This document shows positions 11,805 through 24,144 of a stretch of DNA of 64,000 nt, one piece after another. The DNA comes from Angiostrongylus vasorum (taxonomy: Eukaryota; Nematoda; Chromadorea; Rhabditida; Metastrongylidae). The DNA is taken from NCBI GenBank assembly GCA_018806985.1, contig JADANN010000468.1, forward strand, positions 1,798,001 to 1,862,000, read 5' to 3'. Made by a program: the position numbers and the translations under genes. Under the pieces are notes generated by a model. It did not search any database. It was not told where the DNA came from and saw nothing but the letters and a program-made list of their open reading frames with translations. Within the stretch, counting starts at the first letter, position 1. Each line of letters opens with the position of its first letter.

Positions 11805-14800
11805 CTACATTTGCATGTGCATTCCTTGTGAAGCGATGACACGTGATCGGCTCTGCTTCTCCAACACTTTTCGTTCCCGTTCTATTCGATTTTTGATCAT
11901 CTTCACTTTTTTCTTGATCAGTGAACGATCAGAGTGATTTTGGATTCCCATGGTCTTTAGCTTGGTGCCGTCCAAATCCAGAAATTTGGCGCCGGTGATT
12001 TTGTTGATGGTGAATTCGGGCACGTATTTATCAAGACCCATGGAAACCAACAACTGACAAACGTCGTCTATTGTCCAGTGTAACACCTGCAGTCCTTGGA
12101 TTTGTTCACAAGACGCTCGCCAAAATTCGTTCTCATTTGTCGCATATTTCTTTTTAAGTGGAAATAATAGACGTCGGTGGACGAATCTGTGCGGAAGCGC
12201 CGGACTAGCAGGTTCAGATATCCGCGGAACAGGGCTGCCGCAGGAGGATGAGTACTTATCGTCGTCCCATGTTGAAACTTCGGCGTCTTTACGACTCGTA
12301 ATGTGGTTGTTATTGATGGTGGTTGTTTTCAGTTCCTTAGCGTCCATATTTGCCATCACAGCTTTATCTTCGTGTGGAAGCTCACCGCCGGGTTTATATG
12401 CCAAACCCTCATCGCGCTTCTCTATTTTGTCCTTAAGCTTTTCCTTCAATTCTGACAGTTCGTTGTTGGTGATGGATAGCCGTCGTTGATCCATCTCTTC
12501 AAGTTTTGCCTCAAGTTCATCGATACGTTCCTTAAGTTGAGCAACGAGATGTGTGTAATGCGCGTCTTTATCACGAAGTTGCTCGACGTGATTCTCCTCA
12601 CGTGAAAGAAGTTCTTTCTCTCTTTCTTGATAGTTTCGTAGTAGCTGATTAGCTTGGTCGTATTTCTTCTCAAGCTGATCGTAATGTGACTTAGTGCTGT
12701 CCAATACTTGATGCATTTGATCGGCTTTCTTTTGCGACATTTCCAGTTCAAGTTCGAGTGCAGTTATTCTTGCCCTAATCTCAGATTCATCCATACTTCG
12801 GGCGGACGGCGGCTGTTCACCTTCTTCGGGCTGACTCTCCTCACCTTCGTCGGCAACGAGCCGTGAGCGATCCGCTTCCAATGATTGGCGGATCAGTTGT
12901 GCCACCTCGGATTCTTCCAAGTTCGGCTCTCGACCAATGGTGAACAGAACTCGATTCGATGTAGCCCGAAGAGTTTCAGCGGCATAAAGCTGACTAACAC
13001 CGACTAAGCTTTTGCCGTCAACTGATACGATTTGATCGCATACTCGAACTCGACCATCCCTGTGCACAGCTCCACCAGGAGTGATATTTTTAACGAAGAT
13101 ACCCAATTTTTCGAGTCCAGAGTCAGCTCCAACTCCCATACCTATAATTGACACGCCAAGGCCTTCTGGTCCTTTTTCGAGTACAACATCGAACAACTCC
13201 ATACGTTCAAGTCGTCTTTCTAATTCGTATTCAGCACAACTTGCCACCGGATCAATATCGTCGTTTTTTCGATCATACTCATCCACTGAATGCGTACAGT
13301 ACACTGGTATCGGCGCGGTGCTGAAGGAGACCTTCCGATCGCGGCTCATGTAGTCGGGACGATCGCGCTCCGGGCTGAGACCACGTCTCGTCTCGAGCAC
13401 TCCGCTTCCGCCTCCGCTATCGCCGTCGCCGTCGACGTCGACGTCATCGTCGTCACATTCGTCGTTGTCGTTGTCGTTGCCGTTGAGGCGTCGTTCGTCT
13501 TCCGGCGAACTGCTCCGAATACGATCGCTATAAGCATCAGTGTCCTTACGAGTTTTCACCAATGCATAGGTGGTATGTCGCATAGCATGCACGTCGGAAT
13601 CCAGTGATGAAGAATTCTCGTCACGATCTTCTACCAATCTAAAATGAACCATATCGGTCTAACTGATGCTAAAATAGAACGCTTAAAGGACATGATGAAA
13701 AAAATACGATACTTCTACCGTATTTTAGTTGTTTTTTGCAAATATAATGGCCAGAAAGAATTTTTTTCTTTATTTCGGCTTCCTTTTCCGGTTTTCTCTT
13801 CCAAATAATTTTTTCGGGGTAGAAATCCTTTGATGATCAACTACATCAACTTTCTGATTCTCTTTGTGGCGTAGTGAAAAATATATCAAATAACGATGCT
13901 TGCCTTTTTCTTCTGAAAGAATCATTTTCCTAAAAAAATACTTGAGAAACTAAATGGTGAAAAGTTATCATGAAAAGAAGTTTTTGTGATCTACAACGAT
14001 CGATTTCGAAACGGTCACAGGTACATTCTACTTTTCGCTGGTGAGATTTCTCACCGCGGAATTGTCTGAAACCTTTTCACAATAAAATCCATTTGGTTTT
14101 AGAATATTTTTTGTAAACAATAAGTAAAAAAAAGTAGTATATCAAAAATCGTAATAGAGACAATGGCGTTTTCCACTGTGTTGATTGGTCCATTGTTTGA
14201 ATTGTATGGACGGGAAACTCAATGATTGACTACCACTTATCGTACCCCTGTTTAACAACACCTCTCCACGGTTTACCGCCTCATTATGGCTGGGAAGTAT
14301 TCCTAGGTGTCGGACTGCGATGTACAGCGAGGGGAATTCGTCCCCCCCGGCAGGTTCTCCCAAGCTGAGAGGGGAGTCCGGCGCTTCCATCAGGAAGTCC
14401 AGCTAAGAGTAAACCAATACCAGGATCCGCCACCGTCATGGTATCAAAGTCGCTTGGTGGCAAATCTCCCTCTGATCCACAAGGGCTGCGACTGCCTGTG
14501 GTGGTGACGAGCTGGGGCGGACTTTGGCCTGGTTGACCTCAGGACTCCTTAGGACCACAATGGCTAAACCAGCAAATCTTCGGAGAATGGAAATTATGCT
14601 GGGTCCCGCACAACCAGTGAAGATGGGCCATACAAGTATCAATTGAGTGAGTTCAACAACACATTCCTTTTAGCTAAACGCATTGAATGAAAAAGCAAGA
14701 ACAAGAAAAACCTCCTGATATATGTGATAGGCATGATCTGAGCAAATTTTTTGCAAAGGCAAGCACGAAGCCGAAAAAAAACGAGAAAAGCTAAAGAAGC

Positions 14801-17800
14801 AAAAAAAAGAACGATTAGAAAGGAGTTATTCTGCTAGTCATAGATCGTCTTTAGGTTAGCAATCGAAAAATTTGCTCCCAATCTCCGTCTCTTCAGAGCC
14901 CGCAAATGTCCCATACTTTCTACCTCCTTGGTTTTTTCTTTTTTCTTTTTTTTTCTCTTTAAAATATCATCTTCACGGAAGAGGAATTTATTATCAAGCA
15001 GGAATCCTTGAAGATTTCACAGCATTTTCGTTGTAGATCAAAAATTAATCGATAATTTTACAGCAGACACTGTTAGTCAAAATCGATCAAAAAACTTTGC
15101 AAACGGGGATTTTTCGGTTCCCCCCCTCAATATTCTGTCTTCAACATCACCAGATTTCATTTTTGTTCGACTGCCTTCTAATTTGATTACATTGGCTTCT
15201 TGCCGTTCGATTGCGTCTGAAGTGAGGGAAAACGTGGCTTGGGGAAAAAATTGGCCAAGTGCCAATATTTGAATAATTGCGAAGTTTTTCATTTACTTAA
15301 TCCTTAAATAATTGATAATCTGACTGGTTGGGTTTCTAGTCTGAATTGATCGACATCGTATTCTATGGAAATCGTCGAAGGATAACGATCCGACGGGATT
15401 TGTAATTGTTTTCCACTATAGCTCCCTTATATCCGACAGTTAACCAAGAAAATCACATTTTAAAGGGAATCCACTTCCTTTCTGAAGGAGTAAAGTATGG
15501 TTTCAAAAAAATATGTGTTTTTCCTTTGATAAGCTTACACTGGATTGATATATGATATTTATTTTAGAAGTGGTATGAAATGGAGGCGGGTGACGCAATG
15601 GTTGGAGGCGCCCTGCAACACACACGTGGAATCGATCCCCGCGTCCATGGCTCACCGGGCCTTCCATCCTTCCAGGGTCTGCAAGTTGGTAGCGGACTTG
15701 TCTGGGAGGACAGCAACACTAGCTCGATACATCGGCAGGCCACTGCGAGTCATTCTAAAGGACGGATATGCATTCAATCACCTCCAAATGATACTCAATG
15801 AAGTCGAATGCATGGCGCATCCCTCAGGGATTGATCAACACCGAGAGCTTTATCCTTTATATCCTAGAAGACAAAGAAGAATTGTGGGCTATCGATTCGG
15901 ATCGTCGGCTCTGATAAAGACGAAGATGTAGAAACGTTAGCCGAATAAGTATCATATACCAACCTCGTGTAAGCTCATCAAAGAAAGAACACATAAAAGA
16001 TGGTTGTTATTCTACTGGTTAGTCTACAGTAATCAGTTTGGCATGATATCGTTTGGAATTGACAAGTAGCAATGAAACACACAGCACTTGCACGATTGTA
16101 ATCGACGGTATCCATGTCATACCTATATAGATGAATACGGCGTTTCCATGCAAAGTGAGTAGCCACCGGGAAAGATAGATTTTCGGGAGAATCATTTTTT
16201 CTGTATGTTCTCTTCTTATGGCTAATGACCCAAGTATGACATTCCCATAGTAGCAAAAGCAATGTGTGAGTATGGTCAAAATCGGCTATCGGGAGAAAAA
16301 AATTTTTCAATGTGTTGCCGTTTTTTGATGATCTATGGATAGCTCGAAGCTTGAATTATGAATGATGATGCGACCAGACATGCATCTGTGTGGACCATCA
16401 ATACTCTGATAGTACCGACCGTCTTCTATAGTACGATGGATCACGCCAGTATGGTTCGTAGTTGACGACCGACGACGGTTGACGAAACGCCACCGTCGTC
16501 GGCGACGTCTTCGTCGTCGTCACCGTGTCATCGTAGTTGGACGACGACCGAAAACGGTCATAGTAAGTACCAGCACGGGCGATCGGCATCGTCCTTGTGA
16601 ATCTAAAATCGTCTTCACCACATGCCAAGAAAGAAAATGTGATATGCACTGTTATCGATCATACTGTACTTATGCTCGAATGTCGAATACTCGATAGCAC
16701 ATTCGAATATTCGACGATGAGAATCTTCAATAATGTTCAGTTTAGCTCATCACACACATGTGGAACAGTTTGAGAAATTTCCTTGATGGTTCATATTAAA
16801 ACTTCAAAGTAGGAACTATTTATAAAAGTCAAAAGTGGTAATGATGAGTTCGATTTCAGATTATTTTTTGTAAACCGACTCATTAATTGCCTATAACACA
16901 CGTAGTTTTATTAAAAATCTCATTTTTTTATTTCTCAAATCAAACGTTTTGATTACTGATTGCCTTAAAAGACCTCATATTCATAGAGTATAGTAAAATT
17001 TATTCATAACTTACTCATGAAGAGAAATTTTTTAGAAAGAGGAAAGACACGGAACGTTGGAAGCCTTTGATTTGATCGAGGACAAACTTTCGAATTCGAT
17101 AAAAAGGATAAAGAGCTCTCGGAGTTGATCAACCCCTGAGGAATGCGCCACGCATTAGACTTCATTGAGCATCGTTGGAGGTGAATTAATGCATATCTGG
17201 CCTTTACAAGAACTCGCAGTGGCCTACCCGAGCCAGTGCTGCTATCCTCCCAAACAAGTCTGCTACCAATTTGATGACCCTGGAGAGATGAAGGGCTTGA
17301 TGGGCTAGAGGCTGGTGATCGATCCCTTGCGTGTGTTGCAGCGCTCTTCCCCTCCGACCACTGCGCGACACGTGCCCTACGAATTCGACAATAAGTCGAA
17401 ACAGATAAGAATAAAAGATTAGTGGAAAAAAAAGACCTCGTTTCATTATATTCTGACGTCATCCCCTTGGCTAAAACTTGCCTTTGCATTTCTCGGATTT
17501 TAATACGGCAATAATTTTAAAAAATCTAAAACAAATTAGTAGCAAGGCCACTGCTGAAAAATGGTCCTATTTTTTAGGTGTTATCAGTCATCCTTTGCCA
17601 ATAACTCGCATAAAACATGACAGACATCCAGAGTAACGTTTTTTTCCTTCATTTCATCCCTTAGTTCACGGTTTCTTTTTCTTACTTCTATCTATCGACT
17701 GTACTCGAATATTCGGCTACTCGACTATTCAAATACTCGACGTTTCTTTGATGAGCATAAGTACAGTGTAATAACAAATGAAAGAATAAAAAGAGAAGCT

Positions 17801-20800
17801 TCATGTATACAAGAAATCTAAGTCATCGCGGTTTGCGGTGTCGATATAGAGATTCTCTGGATTTTGACACAGATTTTAGCAGCGAAGAGAAGCCGATAAG
17901 CCAACTAAACTATGCTAGTAGTGGGATCGAAGCGTTCGGCGCAGCGCCTCGTAGCCCAGTGGGCCATCGAGCCGGCACATCCGTTCAACACATGCATAAC
18001 GATGCCTGGTATTCTTGTCGAAGGCTTCCTTATTCAATTTGACGGCCACTTAACGAATTTAGGAACGGCGGCAAAGCATACAGTTGAAGTTGGCAACAAG
18101 AATATCTTAGCATATTACATGTGTGGGCGTCCTCGTTCATCCATTTTCGAATTTCTCATTGAAAAACTGCTGACATTTGAGCAACAAAGCGCACAAAAAT
18201 CTCTTTAAAAAAAAGCAAGCAAGAGAAGAATACGCAAAGAAGTGATTTATGATGGAATGACATGATGAAATTGAATAGCTCTTGCCAATCCTGATAGAAA
18301 GATACCGTAAGAAGGTGAAAACAAAGTTAAACTTTTTTTCCATAGAAATCAAATTTTCATATCCCAGACATGTATAAGCCATTATGAAACGAAGAATGAG
18401 AAAGGATGTTTGATTGGGTCGCATTTTCTGGATACGGAAAGTTTGAGTAGATGTTTCAGGAACACTCACTTCAGAGATTCCTGAGCTCGTGATGATCCAC
18501 TATTGAGCAGCTCTAGATCAGATGCCAATTCGGAAAAATTTCGAGCAACCTGAAAAGGAAATGAAAATGGAATAAAATAAGAGCCAAGACAAAAACGGTT
18601 TAACTACTCAGAAAAAATGTCTATTGGCCGAACAAAAGTCTTGTAGACAAAAAAAATGGTTTTAGTCAAAATAATCGAAAAGAAGCAACATTTTCGTGAA
18701 AACTATATTTTTTAGGTTCATGAAAAAGACGTAAACATTCCTGACATTTCATAAGCGTTCAATTTGTTGCCAGTGCTTGATTAACCTCTTTTATGGTTTC
18801 AGGTCTAAAAGAATGTCACTGATTAAGTTGAGTTAAAAAAAAGAAAGGTGGCAAAGAGGTTTTCATTGGAAATTCTCTGAAAAAAATACTTCCGCTTATT
18901 AGCCATTAAAAGTGAAGCGCTAAAAAATATAATTTCCTCCTAATTTTCGAAAAAAGTTACATTTTTCATAGAAAAAAATTTTAGGATTACGTGCTGATTT
19001 TCCAAAGAAAAATGCCAGATAAAGTGCATATCATTTCTGCACGGAAATATTTGAACAATATGTGAATAGGGAGGGATAAAGCTGAGGTCGATTTCAAATT
19101 CTGAAGCTATCCGATTTCACAGCAACACAGGGAATCACGACCATGCCCGGAGGCGGTGAGGGTGGGCCCTGGTGGAGGGGGGCACGACATGGACATCGAC
19201 TCGACATCGACGGCGAAAGGAGGAGGAGGAGGAAAATGAGGAAGAGGAAGAGAAGGAGGAACGTGATATTTGCGGTTCGACGTTCACATCGGTCCTTTTC
19301 GTGTTGTTCTTTGATCTCAACTAAAAAAAGAAATCTTACACCGAAATCGTCGGACACAAACGAAGACCAAAAACCGAGAAAGAACCAAGGCGGAAAAAAA
19401 CACTCATGTTTCACTTACGTATACAGATCAGTTACGATGAAGCAAGGTTCTTAACATATTGACGACTAGGTGGACTTCTCTATAACTTCTCAATTAGTAG
19501 AGTACCTGAGGAGTTTGGAACTTCACCGCTTCGTTGAAGACACTTTGCTCTATTATCTATATAATTTCCACAAAATATTTTTTCCAAATTTAAAATTGTC
19601 AAGGACGAAAAATTTACGTCACGCCAATTTATTAAATTTGTATTTCAAATATGTTGGCCCGTGAATGTTACTTTATACGACCTATCTTCACATGTACTGT
19701 GCAGATCCCAGCACTTCTCACATTCGATTCGTTTAATTGCATCCACCGTCTACGAAAGTCGTCCAGCTTTTTTGCGGGTTGGTTTTGCTGCTACTCGAGA
19801 ATTTTCCTTTCCTCATGAATTTCATTGAATGCTGTTTGAGTTAATTCTCGTTGGACTGAGATAGCAGGGGTTGGAGGGCTCCCACTTGGATTGCAAAGAA
19901 TGAGCTTTTCTCTCAGACAAGTGTACTACCAATTTCACGATCCCGGAAAGGTAAGAGGCTCGGTGAGCACAGCATGAGGTTGGACCGACAACGTGCTCAT
20001 GATGACCAGGATCACTACCACTGCGCCACCCACACTTAATTAAAAGAAAGTAAAGAATAGACACTCGTAATATGAAAAGTAAGAACTAATTCAGTCATTT
20101 TGCTTACAAAAAATAATCTTAGCTCGTAAAAATATTTTCGTTGACTATTTTTGTTTCTTTCAGGTTTTCAGTAAATATAACAGGGTCTAAAAAACAATAT
20201 GTTTAATAACAAATAAATCAAACAACGGTGAAGTTGATTGGTTGAAGAGACGAGTTCAGGTGCATAAAACTCGTAAACTCTAGGAAAGGAAAAGAGACAA
20301 ACTTATCCACTTAGAGTATTTTTGCTTCGCTTTTTTTAGCTTTGTTTCTGAATTGGATTAAGAAACAAGTGGAAAAAAGAGCTATGTAAGTACCGCGTTG
20401 ATGCTACACGCTTTTCTCCGGACTAAAAACCGAGGAAAAAACCAGAGATGATGTTTCACAGCTGTCTCGAAAATGTTCGCACGACAACACTCATTAATTA
20501 TAAGAGCCGAACACCCGACCGAAGATGTTCAGTTAAACAGCAGTGAAGACAAACGACAGAAGAAATTAATTGGGTCGAAGTATTCATAGTACTGGGACGG
20601 ATTTAAACATCCTTTGTGACCATCTTCACTTCGGCCCTCATCTTCGCCCACACGTTCAACAAAAAAGTCATCCCTGACCCACACAGATCAGGTTAAGAGA
20701 ACAAAACATTATCCCACACTATCTACACCGTTATTCTGAACCTCACCCTCACTCAAATTCAAATCCTCCTTCACACTCTTCTAGATCAAGATATCCATTT

Positions 20801-22293
20801 ATTTTTCGGCTACTTTCTATAGTGGTTACGAAGCAGAACATGGAACATCTACAGATGCCACCCATGCCCCCTACCCACATCAAAACCCTTATCCTCACCA
20901 CCCACCAGTCTATATAAAGCTATTTATTGATTGCTCAGTTATATTTACAACGAGGACTTCCAATACTATCCACAAACTCACCGACACTCTTACCATCACC
21001 GTATAACGCCCATCCCCTATAAGTGAAATTACTTATATAATCATTAATTATTCCTTTTTCCCATTAATTGCTGAACAGAATATGATGTTCTTACAAAATC
21101 CATATTTCTACGCTCACCCTTATCTCTTGTTAAGACAATCCAATAGATAATTTCCCAGCTGTTTTTTGATCGACACCGGTCTAAAAACTAGTGTCGGAGG
21201 AAAATTTAAGCATATTGATATGAACAGTATCATGCGTAATTACCACAAATCGGCAATGGGAAGGGAAAGTAAAGAATATTTGAAAATAAGTCCTGGATCT
21301 TGCCTGAGATATTGGACTTCCAGGACATGCTGCAGTTGGTTTTGGTGGGAGTGGTGGTGGTGGTTGTGGTTGTGCTTGATGTTGCTGTCGAGACGGTCGA
21401 GGTGAATAAAATGATGGAACCTTAAAAAAACAACTGAGTAGACAAACAAAGTATATTTAGTACGTATATGTAGCAAAACGTAAATAAATATATCGTAAAT
21501 GAACAAAACAGTATACGGATGTAAACGAAATGCTTTTTTCATGAAACTGATTTTGATTGTTTCGCTTCGTCGTTAGTTCCCCTGTGTAAGGGAAGCGCAG
21601 CGTTAGCGAAGCTGACCATAACTAGAACGGTGTTGGTTCGACCCCCGCAACGGGCTCACCAAGACTATCATCTATCTAGGGTCGCGAAATTGTTACCAGA
21701 CTTGTTTAGGAAGGGTTCACTATCTAAGCCTTAAGTGGGAACGCTCCAGGCCGGCTATCTCAAGACTCTATGGAAGAAGAACTCGATGACATTCATAGTG
21801 GAAAGAAAATCCCTGAAGCAGCAGCCGAAATCACACGCGAAACAGTTGGAAAACCAATGTAGATGACGGATAGGGGGGAAACGAATCGAATCCAAGAAGT
21901 GCTGGGATCCACGGAGTAGGTGTGAAACGGGTCGTGCAAAAGAAATAAAAATAAACTCTTATTTTTTCTTTTACGTAAAAAAAAGTTGATACAGATTAAA
22001 ATGGAATGAATAGAACAGACGAAAGAGAAAAAAAAGGATTAAACATAAGGATCGAAAATTGTCATAGTTACAATATAAATAATCTAGCGAGAACAGTATT
22101 ACATCACACAACAAAATTTGTGTTATAATTGTATTCGAGCCGAAAGTATTCTAGCGATGTTTGAAAAATAAACAAAGAAGAATAGCTGAAGTAGTCACAC
22201 CTCATGTTGTCGTTCCAGTTGCTCGAAGAGAGCTTTTGTATGAGAGAATCGGGCACGAGCATCTTCAGAGAAGAGCTCGGATGCCGTTGTCAT
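11805..22293 (-). CDS. nab-1: Neurabin/spinophilin scaffold (PP1-binding, PDZ, coiled coil, SAM)
   Basis: Scaffold that targets protein phosphatase 1 to actin-rich and synaptic sites. Exons in minus-strand order: 22293-22201 (start ATG; the exon itself opens at 22299), 21420-21304, 18549-18470, optional 16602-16420, and 13638-11805. Phases agree throughout: 707 residues without the optional exon, 768 with it. Exon 1 has [14 protein letters not shown], like the neurabin N-terminal segment. Exon 2 is proline-rich (PPPPLPPKP). The last exon carries, numbered from the Met codon at 13652: RKVSF at 106-110 (PP1 RVxF motif), the neurabin-type [14 protein letters not shown] stretch, a PDZ domain at about 154-240 with carboxylate loop GLGVSI, a coiled coil at about 288-412 and a SAM domain at about 523-590. 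An acidic Asp/Gly run precedes the PP1 motif. The SAM domain resembles neurabin-1 rather than spinophilin. The long vertebrate actin-binding N-terminus is not seen. Downstream of its 3' end lies the convergent phosphodiesterase gene. Confidence 0.93.
14270..14648 (+). mobile_element. Interspersed repeat family B
   Basis: Well-preserved copy starting CGGTTTACCGCCTCATTATG and ending CAAGTATCAATTGAGTGAG. It lies in the neurabin intron between 13638 and the upstream exons. Confidence 0.85.
15581..15858 (+). mobile_element. SINE family A
   Basis: Full-length: box A region GTGACGCAATGGTTGGAGG, box B GGAATCGATCCCCGC, central GACTTGTCTGGGAGG, tail CATCCCTCAGGGATTGATC and GAGAGCTTTATCC. Neurabin intron. 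Confidence 0.9.
15905..15944 (+). ncRNA. Hammerhead ribozyme motif, one core change
   Basis: UCGGCU, CUGAUAA, stem II remnant, GAAACGUU, AGCCGA. The 6-bp stem I and ACGU stem III are kept. Core G8 is A here, which should abolish cleavage. Shares the downstream ACCAACCTCGTGTA tail. Confidence 0.55.
16398..16602 (-). CDS. nab-1: Probable optional (cassette) exon of the neurabin gene
   Basis: On the minus strand an acceptor (GACGATTTTAG) opens a reading frame of 61+ codons rich in Ser, Thr, Tyr and Arg, including [12 protein letters not shown] and [17 protein letters not shown]. It starts in phase 2, exactly like the next exon at 13638. A donor after 16420 (CG|GTCGGT) would end it in phase 2, giving a frame-preserving cassette of 183 bases. 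If read through instead, the frame stops at 16398, giving an alternative C-terminus. The donor is weak, so skipping or read-through are both possible. The arginine-rich frame on the other strand is a shadow. Confidence 0.6.
16663..17767. repeat. 15-bp inverted repeat pair flanking TTCGAATA-rich ends
   Basis: ACTGTACTTATGCTC at 16663-16677 recurs inverted at 17753-17767. Clusters of CGAATATTCG/ACTCGA motifs lie just inside both ends. It may be a nonautonomous DNA transposon; no transposase was seen. Confidence 0.35.
17103..17377 (-). mobile_element. SINE family A
   Basis: Reverse-orientation copy with tail GAGCTCTCGGAGTTGATCAA on the left and head (ACCACTGCGCGACACGTGCC) on the right. Confidence 0.85.
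19684..20035 (-). mobile_element. SINE family C
   Basis: Tail portion GATCCCAGCACTTCTCACATTC on the left, central TCAGACAAGTGTACTACC, and head complement ACCACTGCGCCACCCACAC on the right. Neurabin intron. Confidence 0.75.
20100..21160. other. Intron sequence, nothing recognised
   Basis: AT-rich with a C-rich run at about 20640-21010 on the plus strand. No exon or repeat family was recognised. Confidence 0.4.
21588..21945 (+). mobile_element. SINE family C
   Basis: Head GGAAGCGCAGCGTTAGCG, box B TTGGTTCGACCCCCGC, central ACCAGACTTGTTTAGGAAGG, tail CCAAGAAGTGCTGGGATCC. In the first coding intron of the neurabin gene. Confidence 0.8.
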
Positions 22294-22558
22294 CACCACC
22301 TGAAAATTGTCTACACTTCTAAATATTCAGCTCAAAAGTAAATTCAGTTAAGATCCAGTAAAGAGTAAAGATCCAGAAAAAAATGCAGATGAGGAACAAA
22401 AACCGTAAGTTGGTAATAGTTTCAATAATTCCCAGGATCGACTTTCAATTAACCTCGGCATTGGAATATGAATGCGTCGTTTTCTTGTTCAGCAATAGCG
22501 AGGTTGTTAAACAGTATACATTTACTTCCATAGAAAAAACACAATACAATACAACAGT

Positions 22559-22592
22559 AGCTGACGTTTCGGCAGTATCGCCTTCTTCAGTT
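22559..22592 (-). ncRNA. Hammerhead ribozyme core, stem I lost
   Basis: CUGAAGA, GGC-type stem II, GAAACGUC are present on the minus strand, but the flanking stem I bases no longer pair. Confidence 0.45.
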
Positions 22593-22789
22593 TCAATAAT
22601 GCTGAATATATAAAAGTTTTTGGAGTCCTTCTTGCCCTCTACAAGATTTCTCACAGTCTCGTTGTGGTTGAGATAATGTTCCCGAATTCTGAATAGTGGG
22701 GTAAAGCACGAGGGTTAATCTCCAGAGAAGCCCAGCTGAGTAGTTCGAAAGTTTTGAAGCCTTATTAAAAAATAAACTGTTTGCCTCTT

Positions 22790-22975
22790 CAGTGGTTTAT
22801 CGCTGTCTAATCGTCGCTTGGGACATTACTGACTGCTGAAATGCGATTTGTAGCACGGAAAGTTTATCCTTCCGAAATCAGGCTTCGTTCAAGCTAAGAA
22901 CAAACTCGACATCTCTACCCTGAAGCTCTATTAAGAGTAAACCTACAGCAAGGATATTTCAAAAACCGACCGTTC
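22790..22975 (+). mobile_element. Interspersed repeat family B, diverged fragment
   Basis: AGTGGTTTATCGCTGTCTAA, then TAAGAGTAAACCTACAGCAAGG, matching the layout of family B at low identity. Confidence 0.5.
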
Positions 22976-23048
22976 CTTAACCTTGGTGTGACTAATCAAC
23001 CTGTATTCTTTTATTGATAAGTCAACACGAGGTTGATAAACAGCTTTA

Positions 23049-23093
23049 CTCGGTTAATGTTTTGACGTCTTCGTCTTCCTCACAGCCGATGGT
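23049..23093 (-). ncRNA. Decayed hammerhead ribozyme motif
   Basis: GGCUGUGAGGA, GACGAAGACGUC, AAAACAUUAACC on the minus strand. Stem II is intact, but the core C and the GAAA are altered. Confidence 0.4.
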
Positions 23094-23299
23094 CCCGGCC
23101 GATGTCCATAGTCCTTCATCCTTTCGATGTGATGTCTTCTTCGTCGCATCGAGTCGAATCATTTTCAGTGGTGCAGCGCTCGAATGAGGCAACCTCATTC
23201 AGAGACAGCTCCTATCAACGGACAATCACAATCAACAACAACCGTCTTGGATAGATGATCACTATCGGGTGAGGTTAATAATGGTATATTCCCATATTT

Positions 23300-23590
23300 T
23301 TCCTCTCTTTTATGAGGTTCTCATCGTGACCATGGAACGCTTCATGGTGCAAAACTGTAATGCGCAGCACAGAAGATTTATCCTTCCAACAACAATGTTT
23401 ACTAAAGCACGGAAGGACTTCAACATTTCTGCCTGAGAGCAGAAGTAAGAGCAAACCTATGCCAGGCATCGTTTGCGTGCTGTAAGAAACTCGTCGTCAA
23501 CAGGCGGCAAGTTTCCATAACACCGACAACTCCACCAAGTTGCCTGTGGTGACCATCTGGAAACGCCCTGCCAAGGATATCCCTAATAAT
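23300..23590 (+). mobile_element. Interspersed repeat family B, diverged fragment
   Basis: AGAGCAAACCTATGCCAGGC and GGCGGCAAGTTTCC-like segments follow the family B order. Identity is low. Confidence 0.4.
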
Positions 23591-23757
23591 CGGGGCGAAA
23601 AAAAAATCCCCTGCAGTAAAATCGAAGTCGAATAAAAACGGTCCTGAAGCTTGACACCATTTTTTTGAAAATGGGATATTCAATTCTTTACTATCCATAA
23701 TTTTATTTCCCTTCTTTGTGTACTTCCAAGAACCAAGAATAAGAACAAACCTCCCAA

Positions 23758-24144
23758 CGGTTTGCCGCCTCATCGGGGCTGGGGGGCATTCCTGGGTGTC
23801 GGACTGCGATGTACAGCGGGGAGATTCATCTCCCAGGCAGGGTCTCCCAATCTGAGAAGAACTCCGCCGTTCCAATCAGAAAGCGCAGCTAACAGTAAAC
23901 CAATACCAGGATTCACTATCGTGCTGGTAACAAACTAGTCGCGTGGTGGCAAATCTGCCTCTCATCCACAAGGGCGGCGACTGCCTGTGGTAGTGCGGCC
24001 TAGGGCAGACTTTGCCCTGACTAATCTCAGGACTCCAGAGAACCACCATGGCTAAACATCAATAGTCCGGAAAAAATGGAGATTATGCTGAGGTTCACAC
24101 AACCAGTGAGGAGTGGGCATCCAAGTATCCAAGCATCCAAGTAA
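23758..24144 (+). mobile_element. Interspersed repeat family B
   Basis: From CGGTTTGCCGCCTCATCGGG to CCAAGTATCCAAGCATCC. Good copy. Confidence 0.85.

Noticed and set aside
11530..11937. 135-codon plus-strand frame
   Set aside because: Its right part is antisense to the neurabin C-terminus and the rest shows no domain.
13290..13607. Plus-strand frame of 105 codons
   Set aside because: Shadow of the Asp-rich segment of neurabin on the opposite strand.
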